The notes beneath the pieces are model-generated. The model saw nothing but the letters and a program-made list of their open reading frames with translations. It was not told the DNA's origin and did no database searches. From assembly GCA_900550035.1 (NCBI GenBank), contig URQS01000028.1, forward strand, positions 1-40,573: a DNA stretch of 40,573 nt. Reading direction: 5' to 3'. The stretch comes from an uncultured Prevotella sp. (lineage in GTDB: Bacteria; Bacteroidota; Bacteroidia; Bacteroidales; Bacteroidaceae). Positions 17,827-26,998 of the stretch are shown piece by piece (position 1 is the stretch's first letter; each line of letters begins with the position of its first letter). A program made the position numbers and the translations under genes.

Positions 17827-17902
17827 TATCAAGGCATGAAATGGTCGTATCATGGCATGATATAATTATATCAAGGCATGATACGACCATATCAAGGCAC
17901 AT
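17827..17902. repeat. 21-base tandem repeat forming a 50-base palindrome
   Basis: TATCAAGGCATGA occurs at 17827-17839, with one change at 17848-17860 (TATCATGGCATGA), exactly at 17869-17881, and in shortened form at 17890-17900. The starts are exactly 21 bases apart, two helical turns. The middle copies lie in a near-perfect palindrome, 17841-17864 against 17867-17890, with 22 of 24 pairs matched. It lies just upstream of copy 1 of the thioredoxin-like gene, between it and the PKD-like lipoprotein gene. It may be a multi-site operator, or a dispersed intergenic repeat. Confidence 0.65.
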
Positions 17903-17970
17903 AACTGGGCTTTATATTGCTAGCCCAATATCAGTATCACGATTATAACGGGACGTATTGTCGTATATCT

Positions 17971-19521
17971 TTATGAACCGTACTTCGCCCAATTGTAATC
18001 CATATCCAATATTTCACCAAAGCCAGTAATTACATGTTCCGAACCACGATCTATTGTTCCGTTACTTTCGTTGATGTAATACATATAAACCTTACCTTCT
18101 TTGGTGCTTTCGTTGTAAGTAGACAGAATCAACACCTTATTGCTATAGGCATGTTCTAACTTTACTGTTCTGCTGAAGCTTACGTTTGGCTTTAGAATTT
18201 TCATTCCGGTAATCTTTTCATTAGCATTACTCAAAGCATACGCTTCTTTAGCAGTATTGGTTCCTGTGTAATCGTACAGATAAACCTTCTTGTCAGTTGC
18301 ATAATAGAATACCGGTCCGCGTTCACCAATTGCATAATACTTGGCATCATCCATTTCTGGGCAATCACCTATCGGATACTTCTTTAAAATAGCTTTCTCG
18401 AGTTTCTTTTCATCGAAATTGAACTCATACAATGTCTTCTTATGGCTATCCCAATCCTCTATAAGACCGAGATCGTGATTATTGAAACCTGTCTCCATAT
18501 ATACCAACTTGCCATGCATATTGTTCCAATCGAACGAATAACCAGTTGCATCGGGCATTGTAGTGAGCTTAAAGCTCTTGTCAACATATAGGAATCTGCC
18601 ATTCAAGTCATCATAGATAACGATTCCCATACCATAGTACGAACCCCAAATATAGCGTGGCATATATTTAGACGCTTTATAAGTAAGGCCGTCTTTTTTG
18701 ATAGGTTCTGTGTAAGACGTGTAATTTTTTGAGCCGAAAACGTTATAGAAATATACACGTCCATCATTAACTATAACATCATATCCTTGAGCACGAGCCG
18801 TTCCACGATAAGAATAATAGATATAGTTTTCTGGCTTCCATGTCTTTCCGTCTACCATTAGCGTTGACATATCGAAGGCTTTTTGCATTGTAGTAGCTTC
18901 GAGCTTTGCTCCTCCCTTATCAGTTAAGATGGTTACGTATTGACGTTGCGTATCAATATAGCTTCCAATCTTTACTCCACGACCTTCCAGTTGTTCTCCA
19001 TTCATGGCATATACGTTATGAAGGACTTCGTCTTTGTCTACACGGCTTGAGAAGAAAGGAGTCTTTATCAGGTCGAAATCAGTCACTCCGTTTTTCTCGT
19101 GAAGCACCATCCAACCTTCAGTTATACTGCCTTGTACAGTAAGAACCATATTTTTATAGGTATCTACATTTGTCTTCTTATTATGACATGTAAATACAAG
19201 TGTATAAGAACCTGCCAGTTCATCAACAGGAAAAGAGAGATTCTTTTGATTGCTGATTACTTTCTTGTAGTCACTTCTTTTGATTTCGTTCGACCAAAGT
19301 CGCCAAGTATATTCATAATCAGCTTCAGAATCACCAGCAAAGTCTATGTTAACCGGAATTTCCAATGTCTGGAACTGGGTTGCAACATAAGTGTCCTTGT
19401 CTGTTGTTATCTTTACATCTGGCAAAGATATGTAATCATAGTTTCCATTGTCATTATAACAAGAACCTAAGCATATCAAAGCCCCAATAAAGAAAGCTAT
19501 ATATATCAGTTTCTTTTTCAT
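17971..19521 (-). CDS. PKD-like family surface lipoprotein
   Basis: An exported lipoprotein of 516 residues if started at the second Met (19521), or 520 from 19533. The chosen start gives a compact signal MKKKLIYIAFFIGALICLGSC with the lipobox cysteine at residue 21. The N-terminal third is immunoglobulin/PKD-like (YEYTWRLWSNE; AGSYTLVFTCHN). The rest repeats short aromatic beta strands (GRVYFYNVFGSKNY, YLYDYTGTN), suggesting a beta-propeller. Such lipoproteins are encoded with SusC, SusD and DUF4843 proteins and are probably extra surface subunits of the transporter. It follows the DUF4843 gene closely. Confidence 0.8.
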   Translation of the reverse strand: MKKKLIYIAFFIGALICLGSCYNDNGNYDYISLPDVKITTDKDTYVATQFQTLEIPVNIDFAGDSEADYEYTWRLWSNEIKRSDYKKVISNQKNLSFPVDELAGSYTLVFTCHNKKTNVDTYKNMVLTVQGSITEGWMVLHEKNGVTDFDLIKTPFFSSRVDKDEVLHNVYAMNGEQLEGRGVKIGSYIDTQRQYVTILTDKGGAKLEATTMQKAFDMSTLMVDGKTWKPENYIYYSYRGTARAQGYDVIVNDGRVYFYNVFGSKNYTSYTEPIKKDGLTYKASKYMPRYIWGSYYGMGIVIYDDLNGRFLYVDKSFKLTTMPDATGYSFDWNNMHGKLVYMETGFNNHDLGLIEDWDSHKKTLYEFNFDEKKLEKAILKKYPIGDCPEMDDAKYYAIGERGPVFYYATDKKVYLYDYTGTNTAKEAYALSNANEKITGMKILKPNVSFSRTVKLEHAYSNKVLILSTYNESTKEGKVYMYYINESNGTIDRGSEHVITGFGEILDMDYNWAKYGS

Positions 19522-19542
19522 AATTTCTGTCATTTTTTATTG

Positions 19543-20235
19543 TTAAGCAAAAGTTATCAACATGCCATCTTCATCTTTCAACGGGTCGTTGGGATGTGCC
19601 TTGTTGTACTCATATAAAGCCTGAGTCAATATACCTTGATAACGGATTCGGTCTGAAGTACTCCATTTTTCATAACCCGTGGCAATTCCTATAGTCTGGA
19701 TAACAAACTTGTGCTTTATGACACTATAGTCGCCAAAAGGCCATCCTGTAGGCTCGGCCAATTTAGATGTAAGTATGATTCTAAAAGATTCAGCGTCAAT
19801 AGGAGCAGCAGCAAACTGGTCGTTTCCGCATAGACGCAGCTTTACTACCAAGTCCTTGTTCTCCACTTCAGCCGATTTCTTTATCTTGACAATCAGACTG
19901 TCCTTGTATGCATTGGCTTCCATTCGCTTCTGTTCAATGACAAAGTCAACGCCCTCTTTGGCTGTCGATTCGCTTTCTATCACTTCCACTCCTACCTCAC
20001 GGTCTTGAGTGGCAGCATAGCCAAAAAGTCTCATCGGCACCTTCACAATGTCTTCTTCCACATTAGGATGCAATGCAAAAGAATAGACAATGCTGTCATT
20101 TCCATAGGAAGGATAGGCAAAACCTACATAAGCCTGATTCTCATCATACTGCAAATAGTCGTTTTGATCGCAGCTGTTTAGCATTACTGATGTCAGACAC
20201 GCCAGTAACACAATATATAAAGTCTTTATTTTCAT
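19543..20235 (-). CDS. DUF4843 lipoprotein
   Basis: A 230-residue lipoprotein with lipobox cysteine 22 (MLNSC). It belongs to the DUF4843 family by its pattern: an opening YLQYDENQAYVGF, the central EVGVEVIESESTAKEGVDFVIE (a Calx-beta-like strand pattern), and the closing WPFGDYSVIKHKFVIQTIG. The family is nearly always encoded just after SusD and is thought to be an accessory surface protein of the uptake complex. It begins 12 bases after the SusD stop. Its biochemical role is unknown. Confidence 0.85.
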   Translation of the reverse strand: MKIKTLYIVLLACLTSVMLNSCDQNDYLQYDENQAYVGFAYPSYGNDSIVYSFALHPNVEEDIVKVPMRLFGYAATQDREVGVEVIESESTAKEGVDFVIEQKRMEANAYKDSLIVKIKKSAEVENKDLVVKLRLCGNDQFAAAPIDAESFRIILTSKLAEPTGWPFGDYSVIKHKFVIQTIGIATGYEKWSTSDRIRYQGILTQALYEYNKAHPNDPLKDEDGMLITFA

Positions 20236-20247
20236 ATTGCCTTGTTT

Positions 20248-21684
20248 TTAACGGTTTCCATATTCTTTCTCCTGATCAGACAATGGGAATACATAGTATG
20301 CCTTGCTGAAAGGAACTGTTGTATTGGGCAATTCTGCCAAATCCTTGCGCTTGCAATAGAAGAACCACTGACCCTCGCCTATAAATTCCTTACGGTATTC
20401 TTTGCCAATGGCGGTCTGCAACTGTTCGTCGGTAAGATTATCTTCCTTCAAATCCAAGCTGGCATCGAATCCACGATGCTGACGCAAAGTGTTCAAATAG
20501 TTTACCGCATCTGTTTTGGATATAGCGCATTCTGAAGCGATAAGCCACATTTCGCTTGCTCTAATCAGAGGCTGTTGGTTGTTGTATTCATTATTAGAAC
20601 CCTGCCACAGCTTTGTACTTCCATAGTAGTTTCCGTCCAGCTGCTCAAAGTAGTAGTTGTCGCGCCAGTCGTATCCTCCATAAGTAGCAGCTTCGAATAT
20701 ATCGTCTTTCACTTCAGGCGAAACATGCAGTATATTGCCAGAACCATAACTTGTGCCTTCCTTCATAAACTTCTCGGTAAGGTTCTTCAGCGAACGGTTG
20801 TTAAGCATGAATATACACTCGCTCTTGAACAGTCCATCACGTGTGTCGCGGCTTGTTGTAGTAACCTTGTCATTAGAAACCCACGGGAATTTCTCAGAGC
20901 CGATAACTTCCTTAGCACACGCCAGAGCATTTTCCTTGTCATTCTTATACATATAGACACGTGCCATCAACGCACGTACTGCATAATAATTAAGGTGCCA
21001 TTTGCGTGTACCTATAAAATCGGTAGTGGTGCTACCCGTTTTAATAGGATCGTTCTCCAACAGCTTTGACGCTTCCTTCAAGTCGGCTATGATTTTGTCC
21101 AACACGTCAGATACGGTATACAATGGAGTTACGTTTTTCGAAATCGAAGTTACGTAAGGGATAGACTTCTCGTTTGCACCACTTGCATAGCTCTTGCCAT
21201 ACATGCGAAGCAAGTCGAAATGCAAGAAAGCTCTCAAGGCATAAGCCTCTCCACGATATATGTTTTCCTCGTTTGTAGAAAGTACGCTTCCGTATTCGTC
21301 CAGACCCTTCAGCAATATGTTGGTGTTGGCAATGGCGTTGTACATCTGTGCCCAGACATTTGCCATAATGCTTTCACATGTAGAGTTCTTGTATTCGAAA
21401 CGCCAGAAATGATAATAGTTGCCCATTTCCTGCGTCCATACATATTGCTGGCCAAGTGCGTCTATCATACCATAAGTAAGATGGGCGCCATAGAGTCCTT
21501 CGTCACACAGTTTGGTATAAACACCGGTAAGCTGGTCTTTGAAACCGTTTTTAGTACTGAACAAGTCATCGTACTTCACTTCCGACTCAGGGCTGACATC
21601 CAGCCAGTTTTGGCAAGATGTGGTGCCAAGAACCAAGCAGATTGCCATTCCGCAGAATCTGGTTATAATGCTTTTATATTTCAT
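20248..21684 (-). CDS. SusD/RagB-type nutrient-binding lipoprotein
   Basis: A 478-residue surface lipoprotein with lipobox cysteine 24 (TTSC), followed by QNWLDVSPESEVKYDDLF, the usual SusD opening. TPR-like helices (YRGEAYALRAFLHFDLLRMYG; YYAVRALMARVYMYKNDKENAL) and the C-terminal RASEMWLIASECAI...LNTLRQHRG region are typical of the RagB/SusD family. It acts as a lid over the SusC channel and binds the substrate (glycan or peptide; not readable here). It lies 20 bases after the SusC stop codon. Confidence 0.95.
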   Translation of the reverse strand: MKYKSIITRFCGMAICLVLGTTSCQNWLDVSPESEVKYDDLFSTKNGFKDQLTGVYTKLCDEGLYGAHLTYGMIDALGQQYVWTQEMGNYYHFWRFEYKNSTCESIMANVWAQMYNAIANTNILLKGLDEYGSVLSTNEENIYRGEAYALRAFLHFDLLRMYGKSYASGANEKSIPYVTSISKNVTPLYTVSDVLDKIIADLKEASKLLENDPIKTGSTTTDFIGTRKWHLNYYAVRALMARVYMYKNDKENALACAKEVIGSEKFPWVSNDKVTTTSRDTRDGLFKSECIFMLNNRSLKNLTEKFMKEGTSYGSGNILHVSPEVKDDIFEAATYGGYDWRDNYYFEQLDGNYYGSTKLWQGSNNEYNNQQPLIRASEMWLIASECAISKTDAVNYLNTLRQHRGFDASLDLKEDNLTDEQLQTAIGKEYRKEFIGEGQWFFYCKRKDLAELPNTTVPFSKAYYVFPLSDQEKEYGNR

Positions 21685-21704
21685 TGATATCTACTTTTTA
21701 AGGG

Positions 21705-24700
21705 TTAGAATGTTGCTTGTAAAGAAAGAGAATAGGTGCGTGCGAACGGATATGTAAGACCTCGTTCTGCCTTTACTGTAGAAAGGCGGAATACATCGTC
21801 CATATAGAAGCTTGCCTTCAAGCGTTCCAATCCGATCTTCTTCACGAAATCGTGATGACGAAAGTCGTATCCGATATTTAATGTCGAGAGACGCAACTCG
21901 TCCAGATCCTGTACGAAACGAGAACTTGGCTTGGTAGTCTTATTTGCGCTATAAGCGAAGTTTACCTTATCGCCAGGCTGACGCCATACGGAATCGTAGA
22001 TGCGTTTGTCGACATTTAATGCTATGTATGCATTTTCAATGCGGTCTACAAGTGTCTGGTTGTATGTCTGTCCGCCAAACTGATAGTAGAACGATACGTT
22101 GCAGAAGATGCCACGATAGTCCATGTTCAATCCGAAGCTGCCCGAGCATTTAGGCATGGCATCGCCACAAACCACCTGGTCTTCTGTACGCCATTCGGTT
22201 GTTGTCTTTCCGTCTTTAGTAAGATAAAGCTCGTTTCCGGTAGCAGGATCGATACCCAATGAGCGCACAGCCCAGATGGCATTCATCGACTGTCCCTCGA
22301 TAAAGCGTGTGCGTGGCTTGTTGGTCTTTCCGTCCATGATATCCTTGTCTTGTGCATCGTTCTGAGCCTTAAGGGCATTAGATATCTTCTTCAGCTTATT
22401 CTTGTTATGGGCAATAGAGAAGTTGGCTGTGATGTAACGGTCTCTCTTAGGATCGAGCAATATGTTCACGCTTGTTCTCAACTCCATACCCCTGTTCTCG
22501 GTACTACCCAAGTTCTCGCGATAAGATGTAAATCCCATTGAAGGAGGAATGGTAAGCGACAGCAACTGGTCGGATGTACGTTGTATATAATAGTCGTAGC
22601 GCACGGTGAGACGATTGAATATGTTCAAGTCGAATCCTACGTTGTAGTCCTTTGTCTTCTGCCATTTCAGGTCGTCATTAGGCAGAGCTTTCAGATACGA
22701 TCCTACCCAATTGTCGTAAGCCTTGTCTTGATAGTAATTGAATGTGGCAAGAGCCTGATAAGGATTAAAGTTCTGCGAACCGGTATAACCTGTAGAAGCA
22801 CGCAACTTGAACTGTCTCAACCAACGAGCGTCTTTCATAAAATGCTCTTTATGCAAATTCCAACCGATACCTGCCGACCAGAATCCTCCCCAACGCTTGT
22901 CTTTACCGAATCGTGAAGAAGCGTTGGCACGATAAGTTGCATCAAGCAAATAGCGATCGTCGTAAGAATAGTTCAAAGCGGTAAGCAAGCCTAATTCGCG
23001 ACTGATGCTTTCACCACCCGACGGACGATAGTTCTCGGCAAAGCCCAATCCGGAAGTGATAAAGCCAGTACGTTCATTGGGGAAACCTATCACCTGGAAA
23101 TAAGTGCTCTGTGACTGTTCCTGCTTTATACTGTATCCTGCATTCAGATAAAGCTGATGCTTGTTGAGCAGCAATGAATAGTTGGCTGTAAGGTCGGCGC
23201 TGTACGAACTGCTTTCGCCATTGCCCATACCATATTCACCCTTTTCAAAGAAGCGCTCCTCACTATAGTTAAGGAACTTGGTGTGTGAAGCCGGATAGAA
23301 TGTCTCGCTCTTGCTAATGGTCTTTGCCAAGCTAAAGCGGCCTATGAATTTAAGAGTCTTGAGTGCCTGCCATTCTATATAGAAGTTATTGCTCAATCCA
23401 GTGTACTTGCTGAAATCTTTTGTTCCAATAGTTGCATTCCACATAGGGTTGCCTACAGTAACACCAATAAGTCCTCCACATCCGGTAGAACCGGCTATCT
23501 GCTTTAATGCTCCGGTCTCATCGTATGGGCTCCAATATGGATTCAATGTAGCATATTCAGAAAAACTTCCGTAAGGAGAGTTGTCAGCATGGTTGAGCGT
23601 AACATTAAACTGGTTACGGAACAACAGGCTCTTATAGCGGTAAGAAAGAGAGAATCCACCTGTAAAGGTCTTACGGTCAGATCCCTTCATAACACCCTTA
23701 AGGTCGTTATACAACAAGTCTACACCATAACGTAAGCGCTTGTCGCCACCTTCCAAATATACAGAATGACGATGGCCGATGCCTGTACGCAACGGTTGTG
23801 CAAGCCAATCGGTGTCAACACCACTTGCTATAGACTTCATAATATTATTAAGATACTGTTCCTTTGACCAGTCGTCGCTAAAAGTACCGAATGTCTTATC
23901 TACATCGTATTTCTCACGAGCGTTACAAAGATTATATCCAGTCAAATCGGGAACTGTAATGTTCAAGTCGCCCTTGTAAGTCACCTTAAGCTTTCCAGGA
24001 TTAGGCTTACGGGTCTCAATTACAACAACACCATTAGCAGCTTTCGAACCATAGATAGCCTTGGCAGCTGCGTCTTTCAAGAGCACTACTGTCTCTACAC
24101 GGTTCATGTCAAGATCGTATACGGTAGTAAGGTCAGTCTCAAATCCGTCAAGAATGAAGAGCGGCTGATTGGGATTGCCTGTATAGGTACCGTTTACATC
24201 AGTAAGCGACTGCTGACCACGCATCTGGATTTCCGGCATTTTATTTGGATCGGAACCTAACTCCATATTGTCAACAATCTTAAAAGAAGGATCTATGTTC
24301 TTGAGGTTTTGCAGCAAGTTCTGGCTACCATTACGCATAAGCTCTTCTTTCTGCACAACTGTAGCAGCTCCGGTAAAGCTTTCCTTCTTGCGCTCATAGA
24401 TACCATTCACCACAACATCGTCAAGCTGAACGCCATCATGCATGATGATTTTGCGAGTAATGTTCTTTGTGCCTTTAGGAAATTCGGCTATCTCTGCCTT
24501 CATTCCTACATACGAGAATCTAAGTGTTGTCTGCTCGGTAGAGATGCTGAACGAGTAACGTCCTTCCGCATCAGTAATGCCAAGAGGCTTTTTTACTTCC
24601 CCCATTACCTGTACGCCTACCAGAGGTTCGCCCTTCTCGTCTATTACCACACCACTCACAATACGTTTTGACGGCATGTACATAGTAACTATTTCGCCAG

Positions 24701-25001
24701 ATACCTTATAGGCGCAATTGGCCTTATCAGCTATCTCATCGAGTACCTGCTTAACCGACTTGCCGTGTGCAGTAATAGAAATGAGAGGCATCTTCTTGGC
24801 CTGCTCTGTACTGACGACCACGCTGAGTCCTGTCTGAGTCTCAATCTTCTTGAGAATTGTCTCAACTGTGGCCTTCGACTCGTCAAGTGTCACCTTCGAC
24901 GCTAATTTACTTTGGGCTACAGCAGTCAGAGAACTCAACAACATGATCAATGCGAAACCGAAGCAACGCAATGCTGTCTTTAAATTGTCTGTTTTGTCCA
25001 T
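21705..25001 (-). CDS. SusC/RagA-type TonB-dependent transporter with STN signalling domain
   Basis: A 1098-residue outer-membrane transporter. Order of domains: signal peptide (1-30, ending AVAQ), STN domain (about 36-109), carboxypeptidase-regulatory-like domain (115-190, SGVVIDEKGEPLVGVQV), TonB box (VQLDDVVVNG, 191-200), plug (205-332, including PLFILDGFE and RVETVVLLKDAAAKAIYGSK), and a barrel ending in a C-terminal aromatic residue (LSLQATF). The STN domain is the part that touches a FecR anti-sigma factor, and a fecR-type gene lies directly upstream. It thus probably both imports a substrate and reports its presence. Substrate unknown. The four-lipoprotein-rich layout of this locus resembles peptide-type SusCD complexes, but that is inference. 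Confidence 0.95.
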   Translation of the reverse strand: MDKTDNLKTALRCFGFALIMLLSSLTAVAQSKLASKVTLDESKATVETILKKIETQTGLSVVVSTEQAKKMPLISITAHGKSVKQVLDEIADKANCAYKVSGEIVTMYMPSKRIVSGVVIDEKGEPLVGVQVMGEVKKPLGITDAEGRYSFSISTEQTTLRFSYVGMKAEIAEFPKGTKNITRKIIMHDGVQLDDVVVNGIYERKKESFTGAATVVQKEELMRNGSQNLLQNLKNIDPSFKIVDNMELGSDPNKMPEIQMRGQQSLTDVNGTYTGNPNQPLFILDGFETDLTTVYDLDMNRVETVVLLKDAAAKAIYGSKAANGVVVIETRKPNPGKLKVTYKGDLNITVPDLTGYNLCNAREKYDVDKTFGTFSDDWSKEQYLNNIMKSIASGVDTDWLAQPLRTGIGHRHSVYLEGGDKRLRYGVDLLYNDLKGVMKGSDRKTFTGGFSLSYRYKSLLFRNQFNVTLNHADNSPYGSFSEYATLNPYWSPYDETGALKQIAGSTGCGGLIGVTVGNPMWNATIGTKDFSKYTGLSNNFYIEWQALKTLKFIGRFSLAKTISKSETFYPASHTKFLNYSEERFFEKGEYGMGNGESSSYSADLTANYSLLLNKHQLYLNAGYSIKQEQSQSTYFQVIGFPNERTGFITSGLGFAENYRPSGGESISRELGLLTALNYSYDDRYLLDATYRANASSRFGKDKRWGGFWSAGIGWNLHKEHFMKDARWLRQFKLRASTGYTGSQNFNPYQALATFNYYQDKAYDNWVGSYLKALPNDDLKWQKTKDYNVGFDLNIFNRLTVRYDYYIQRTSDQLLSLTIPPSMGFTSYRENLGSTENRGMELRTSVNILLDPKRDRYITANFSIAHNKNKLKKISNALKAQNDAQDKDIMDGKTNKPRTRFIEGQSMNAIWAVRSLGIDPATGNELYLTKDGKTTTEWRTEDQVVCGDAMPKCSGSFGLNMDYRGIFCNVSFYYQFGGQTYNQTLVDRIENAYIALNVDKRIYDSVWRQPGDKVNFAYSANKTTKPSSRFVQDLDELRLSTLNIGYDFRHHDFVKKIGLERLKASFYMDDVFRLSTVKAERGLTYPFARTYSLSLQATF

Positions 25002-25058
25002 AATAGATGTTTTAAAAATTAAGTTATGTATTTGGTCTTTGCTTTTATCGTAGTTGTT

Positions 25059-26231
25059 TTATTTCTTCGTGTTTCCCACATTAAAGCATTTTCCTTCAAC
25101 GCCTAATGCCAACGAGAGCGACTCAAGTGTCTGCCTGATGTCTACATATTTATATAGCACACCCGAAACGGTACGCCCGGCAAGACTCTCGTCATATTGC
25201 ACCTCTCTGCCATACCACATTGAGACTATCGATATTAGTTTTCTGACCGTAGCCTCATGGAAAGCGTATTTGCCCGTATTCCATGCTACATAGCGGTCTA
25301 TGTCAGTCTGAACTACCGACAAACTGCCACCCGCTGCTATGCTTGCCTCTTGGCCTGGTTGCAGCATTCGCTCTTGCGTTGTAGCACTCTTTACACCTAT
25401 CTTTCCACTTACCAATGCTACACGAGTGGAATTGGACTTAGTGCTGACATAAAACTCCGTACCATAATCTATGATGTCACCCATGCGGGTATGTACAATG
25501 AATTGTCGGCTTGCATCGTGAGCCACCATAAAGTAAGCCTCGCCTTCTACAATAACCTCGCGCGGAGACGATGCTCCGAATAGGGATGCCTTCGGGAAGC
25601 GTTCGGGATATATTATGCGTGAGTTGTTGCCAAGATGCACCATCGTACCGTCGTCAAGCTGCACCCACGACTCCTTAGCACGTTGTGTCTCTATCATCTT
25701 TGATTCAAGAATCCGTTCCACCTCTTCTGCATCAAGCTGATATTCTACAATTTGCTCCTTGCTGATTGGTTGTGGCTTTATGACGTGACGTGATGGGATG
25801 TCGGCTGTTTTGTCGGCAGTCAACAATATGTCTGCCTTGTCGGCTTTAACACTTTCGCGTATTGCTCCTGTTATGTCCTCAGACAATACTGGTGGTGTTG
25901 TCCTGGTATAGTCTTCATACCACATCATTCCGCCACCTATTATAATAAAGGCTACTACAGCAGCTGCTACGCGCCACGTATGTCTAATCATACTTACCCA
26001 TTTGCCCGGCTTTCTTTCTGAATCTGCACGCTTGCCAATCTTAGCCCAAGCCTTGTCAACATCTTCGTCAGAAGTGTTAAACAAATAGCTGCCCGAACCA
26101 CGAAAATGAGAACGTATGTTATTATACATCCTTTTGTTCGACTCCGTCTTAAGCCACTCGTCAAGCAAGCGTTGTTCCTCAGCATTAAGCGAATCGATAA
26201 TCGACTTTATTATTATTGAGTTTATATTCAT
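25059..26231 (-). CDS. FecR-type anti-sigma factor
   Basis: A 390-residue inner-membrane regulator starting at the ATG at 26231; an upstream in-frame TTG (26249) is less likely. The cytoplasmic N-terminal part (1-80) includes LNAEEQRLLDEWL. One membrane helix covers about 86-104. The periplasmic FecR domain (about 190-285) carries WVQLDDGTMVHLGNNSRIIYPERF and YFMVAHDASRQFIVHTRMGDI. A C-terminal DUF4974 domain (about 320-379) has the HEATVRKLISIVSMWY signature. The stretch between helix and FecR domain (about 105-190) is longer than usual. It should hold the ECF sigma factor inactive until the SusC STN domain signals. It lies 57 bases upstream of the SusC gene. Confidence 0.92.
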   Translation of the reverse strand: MNINSIIIKSIIDSLNAEEQRLLDEWLKTESNKRMYNNIRSHFRGSGSYLFNTSDEDVDKAWAKIGKRADSERKPGKWVSMIRHTWRVAAAVVAFIIIGGGMMWYEDYTRTTPPVLSEDITGAIRESVKADKADILLTADKTADIPSRHVIKPQPISKEQIVEYQLDAEEVERILESKMIETQRAKESWVQLDDGTMVHLGNNSRIIYPERFPKASLFGASSPREVIVEGEAYFMVAHDASRQFIVHTRMGDIIDYGTEFYVSTKSNSTRVALVSGKIGVKSATTQERMLQPGQEASIAAGGSLSVVQTDIDRYVAWNTGKYAFHEATVRKLISIVSMWYGREVQYDESLAGRTVSGVLYKYVDIRQTLESLSLALGVEGKCFNVGNTKK

Positions 26232-26334
26232 CGTTTTTCTTGTTTTCAAGATTGTTTTTACTTAAGAACGTATTGGGTTAGTATTTTGGTTAATTAAAAG
26301 TAAAAAATATTTCAAAAAGCAAGAAAAAAGATTT

Positions 26335-26341
26335 ATCTTTG
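26335..26341 (+). promoter_or_regulatory. Possible -7 element of the sigma-factor gene
   Basis: TATCTTG is one base short of TAnnTTTG, and no convincing -33 box is present. It overlaps a TTG that opens the longest reading frame, which argues that the true start lies downstream at 26357 or later. The 107 bases between the divergent fecR and sigma starts must hold promoters for both. Confidence 0.3.
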
Positions 26342-26356
26342 CATCTCAAACAGATT

Positions 26357-26911
26357 ATGAAGAGATTGGAGAAAGACATTTATACTATGAACAACGACTC
26401 TGGAATGACTAATATGGAAAAGTTATTCCGTGAGCATTATGTCTCCATGGTCTTCTATGCTCTCAAGACTGTAAAGGATAAAAATATAGCGGAGGATATT
26501 GTTCAAGACGTCTTCATACGCCTCATACAACGATGCGACACTTTACAATTGGAAAGCAACGCCAAATATCTTCTGTTCATTTCCTTGCGCAATGCCATCA
26601 TTGACCATCAACGCAAGGCTTCACATCACTTTCAAGAATCCATTGTCGATTCTCCTGATGACTTCTCATTGGAAGAATCTATGTTCGAAATTGAACTGTA
26701 CAAGCAACTTTACGACGCCATCAAAATATTACCTACAAAATGCCGTAAGGTAATTGAGATGCGACTCGAAGGAAAAGACGAGCACGCCATAGCTGCGGAA
26801 CTTGACATAAGCTACGAAACAGTTCGCACACATATCAAGAACGCCACAAAGAAGCTACGCGATAAGTTTGGTAATACGCATGTCATGAGTATTTTCCTGA
26901 CTATAATTTAA
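26357..26911 (+). CDS. ECF-type RNA polymerase sigma factor
   Basis: About 184 residues from the ATG at 26357; Met residues at 26387 and 26414 are other possible starts. Region 2 is visible as LFREHYVSMVFYALKTV, IAEDIVQDVFIRLIQR and YLLFISLRNAIIDHQRK. Region 4 is LPTKCRKVIEMRLEGKDEHAIAAELDISYETVRTHIKNA. This is the pattern of Bacteroidetes sigma factors paired with FecR. It is transcribed away from fecR and SusC, whereas the usual order is sigma then FecR on one strand. It probably activates the SusC/SusD locus, and perhaps its own gene. Confidence 0.93.
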   Translation: MKRLEKDIYTMNNDSGMTNMEKLFREHYVSMVFYALKTVKDKNIAEDIVQDVFIRLIQRCDTLQLESNAKYLLFISLRNAIIDHQRKASHHFQESIVDSPDDFSLEESMFEIELYKQLYDAIKILPTKCRKVIEMRLEGKDEHAIAAELDISYETVRTHIKNATKKLRDKFGNTHVMSIFLTII

Positions 26912-26921
26912 AGAGGATAAA

Positions 26922-26971
26922 GTAAAAAAGTCAATTATATGGACAGAAAACCATACAATTGACTCTTTTAC
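26922..26971. terminator. Hairpin between convergent sigma-factor and thioredoxin-like genes
   Basis: Arms 26922-26942 and 26951-26971 pair at 19 of 21 positions with an eight-base loop. Flanking A-rich and T-rich runs can extend pairing and supply the U-tract on either strand. It lies between the plus-strand stop at 26911 and the minus-strand stop at 26999, so it probably ends both transcripts. Confidence 0.75.
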
Positions 26972-26998
26972 CTTTTTACTTTATTACCTTTTTCTCTA

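Noticed and set aside
17827..17902. 21-base repeats as a CRISPR array or phage attachment site
   Set aside because: The units are too short and contiguous for CRISPR, and no integrase or duplicated end elsewhere in the window supports an attachment site.
26339..26356. TTG start for the sigma factor
   Set aside because: It overlaps a promoter-like TATCTTG element. ATG codons at 26357 and beyond are better starts.
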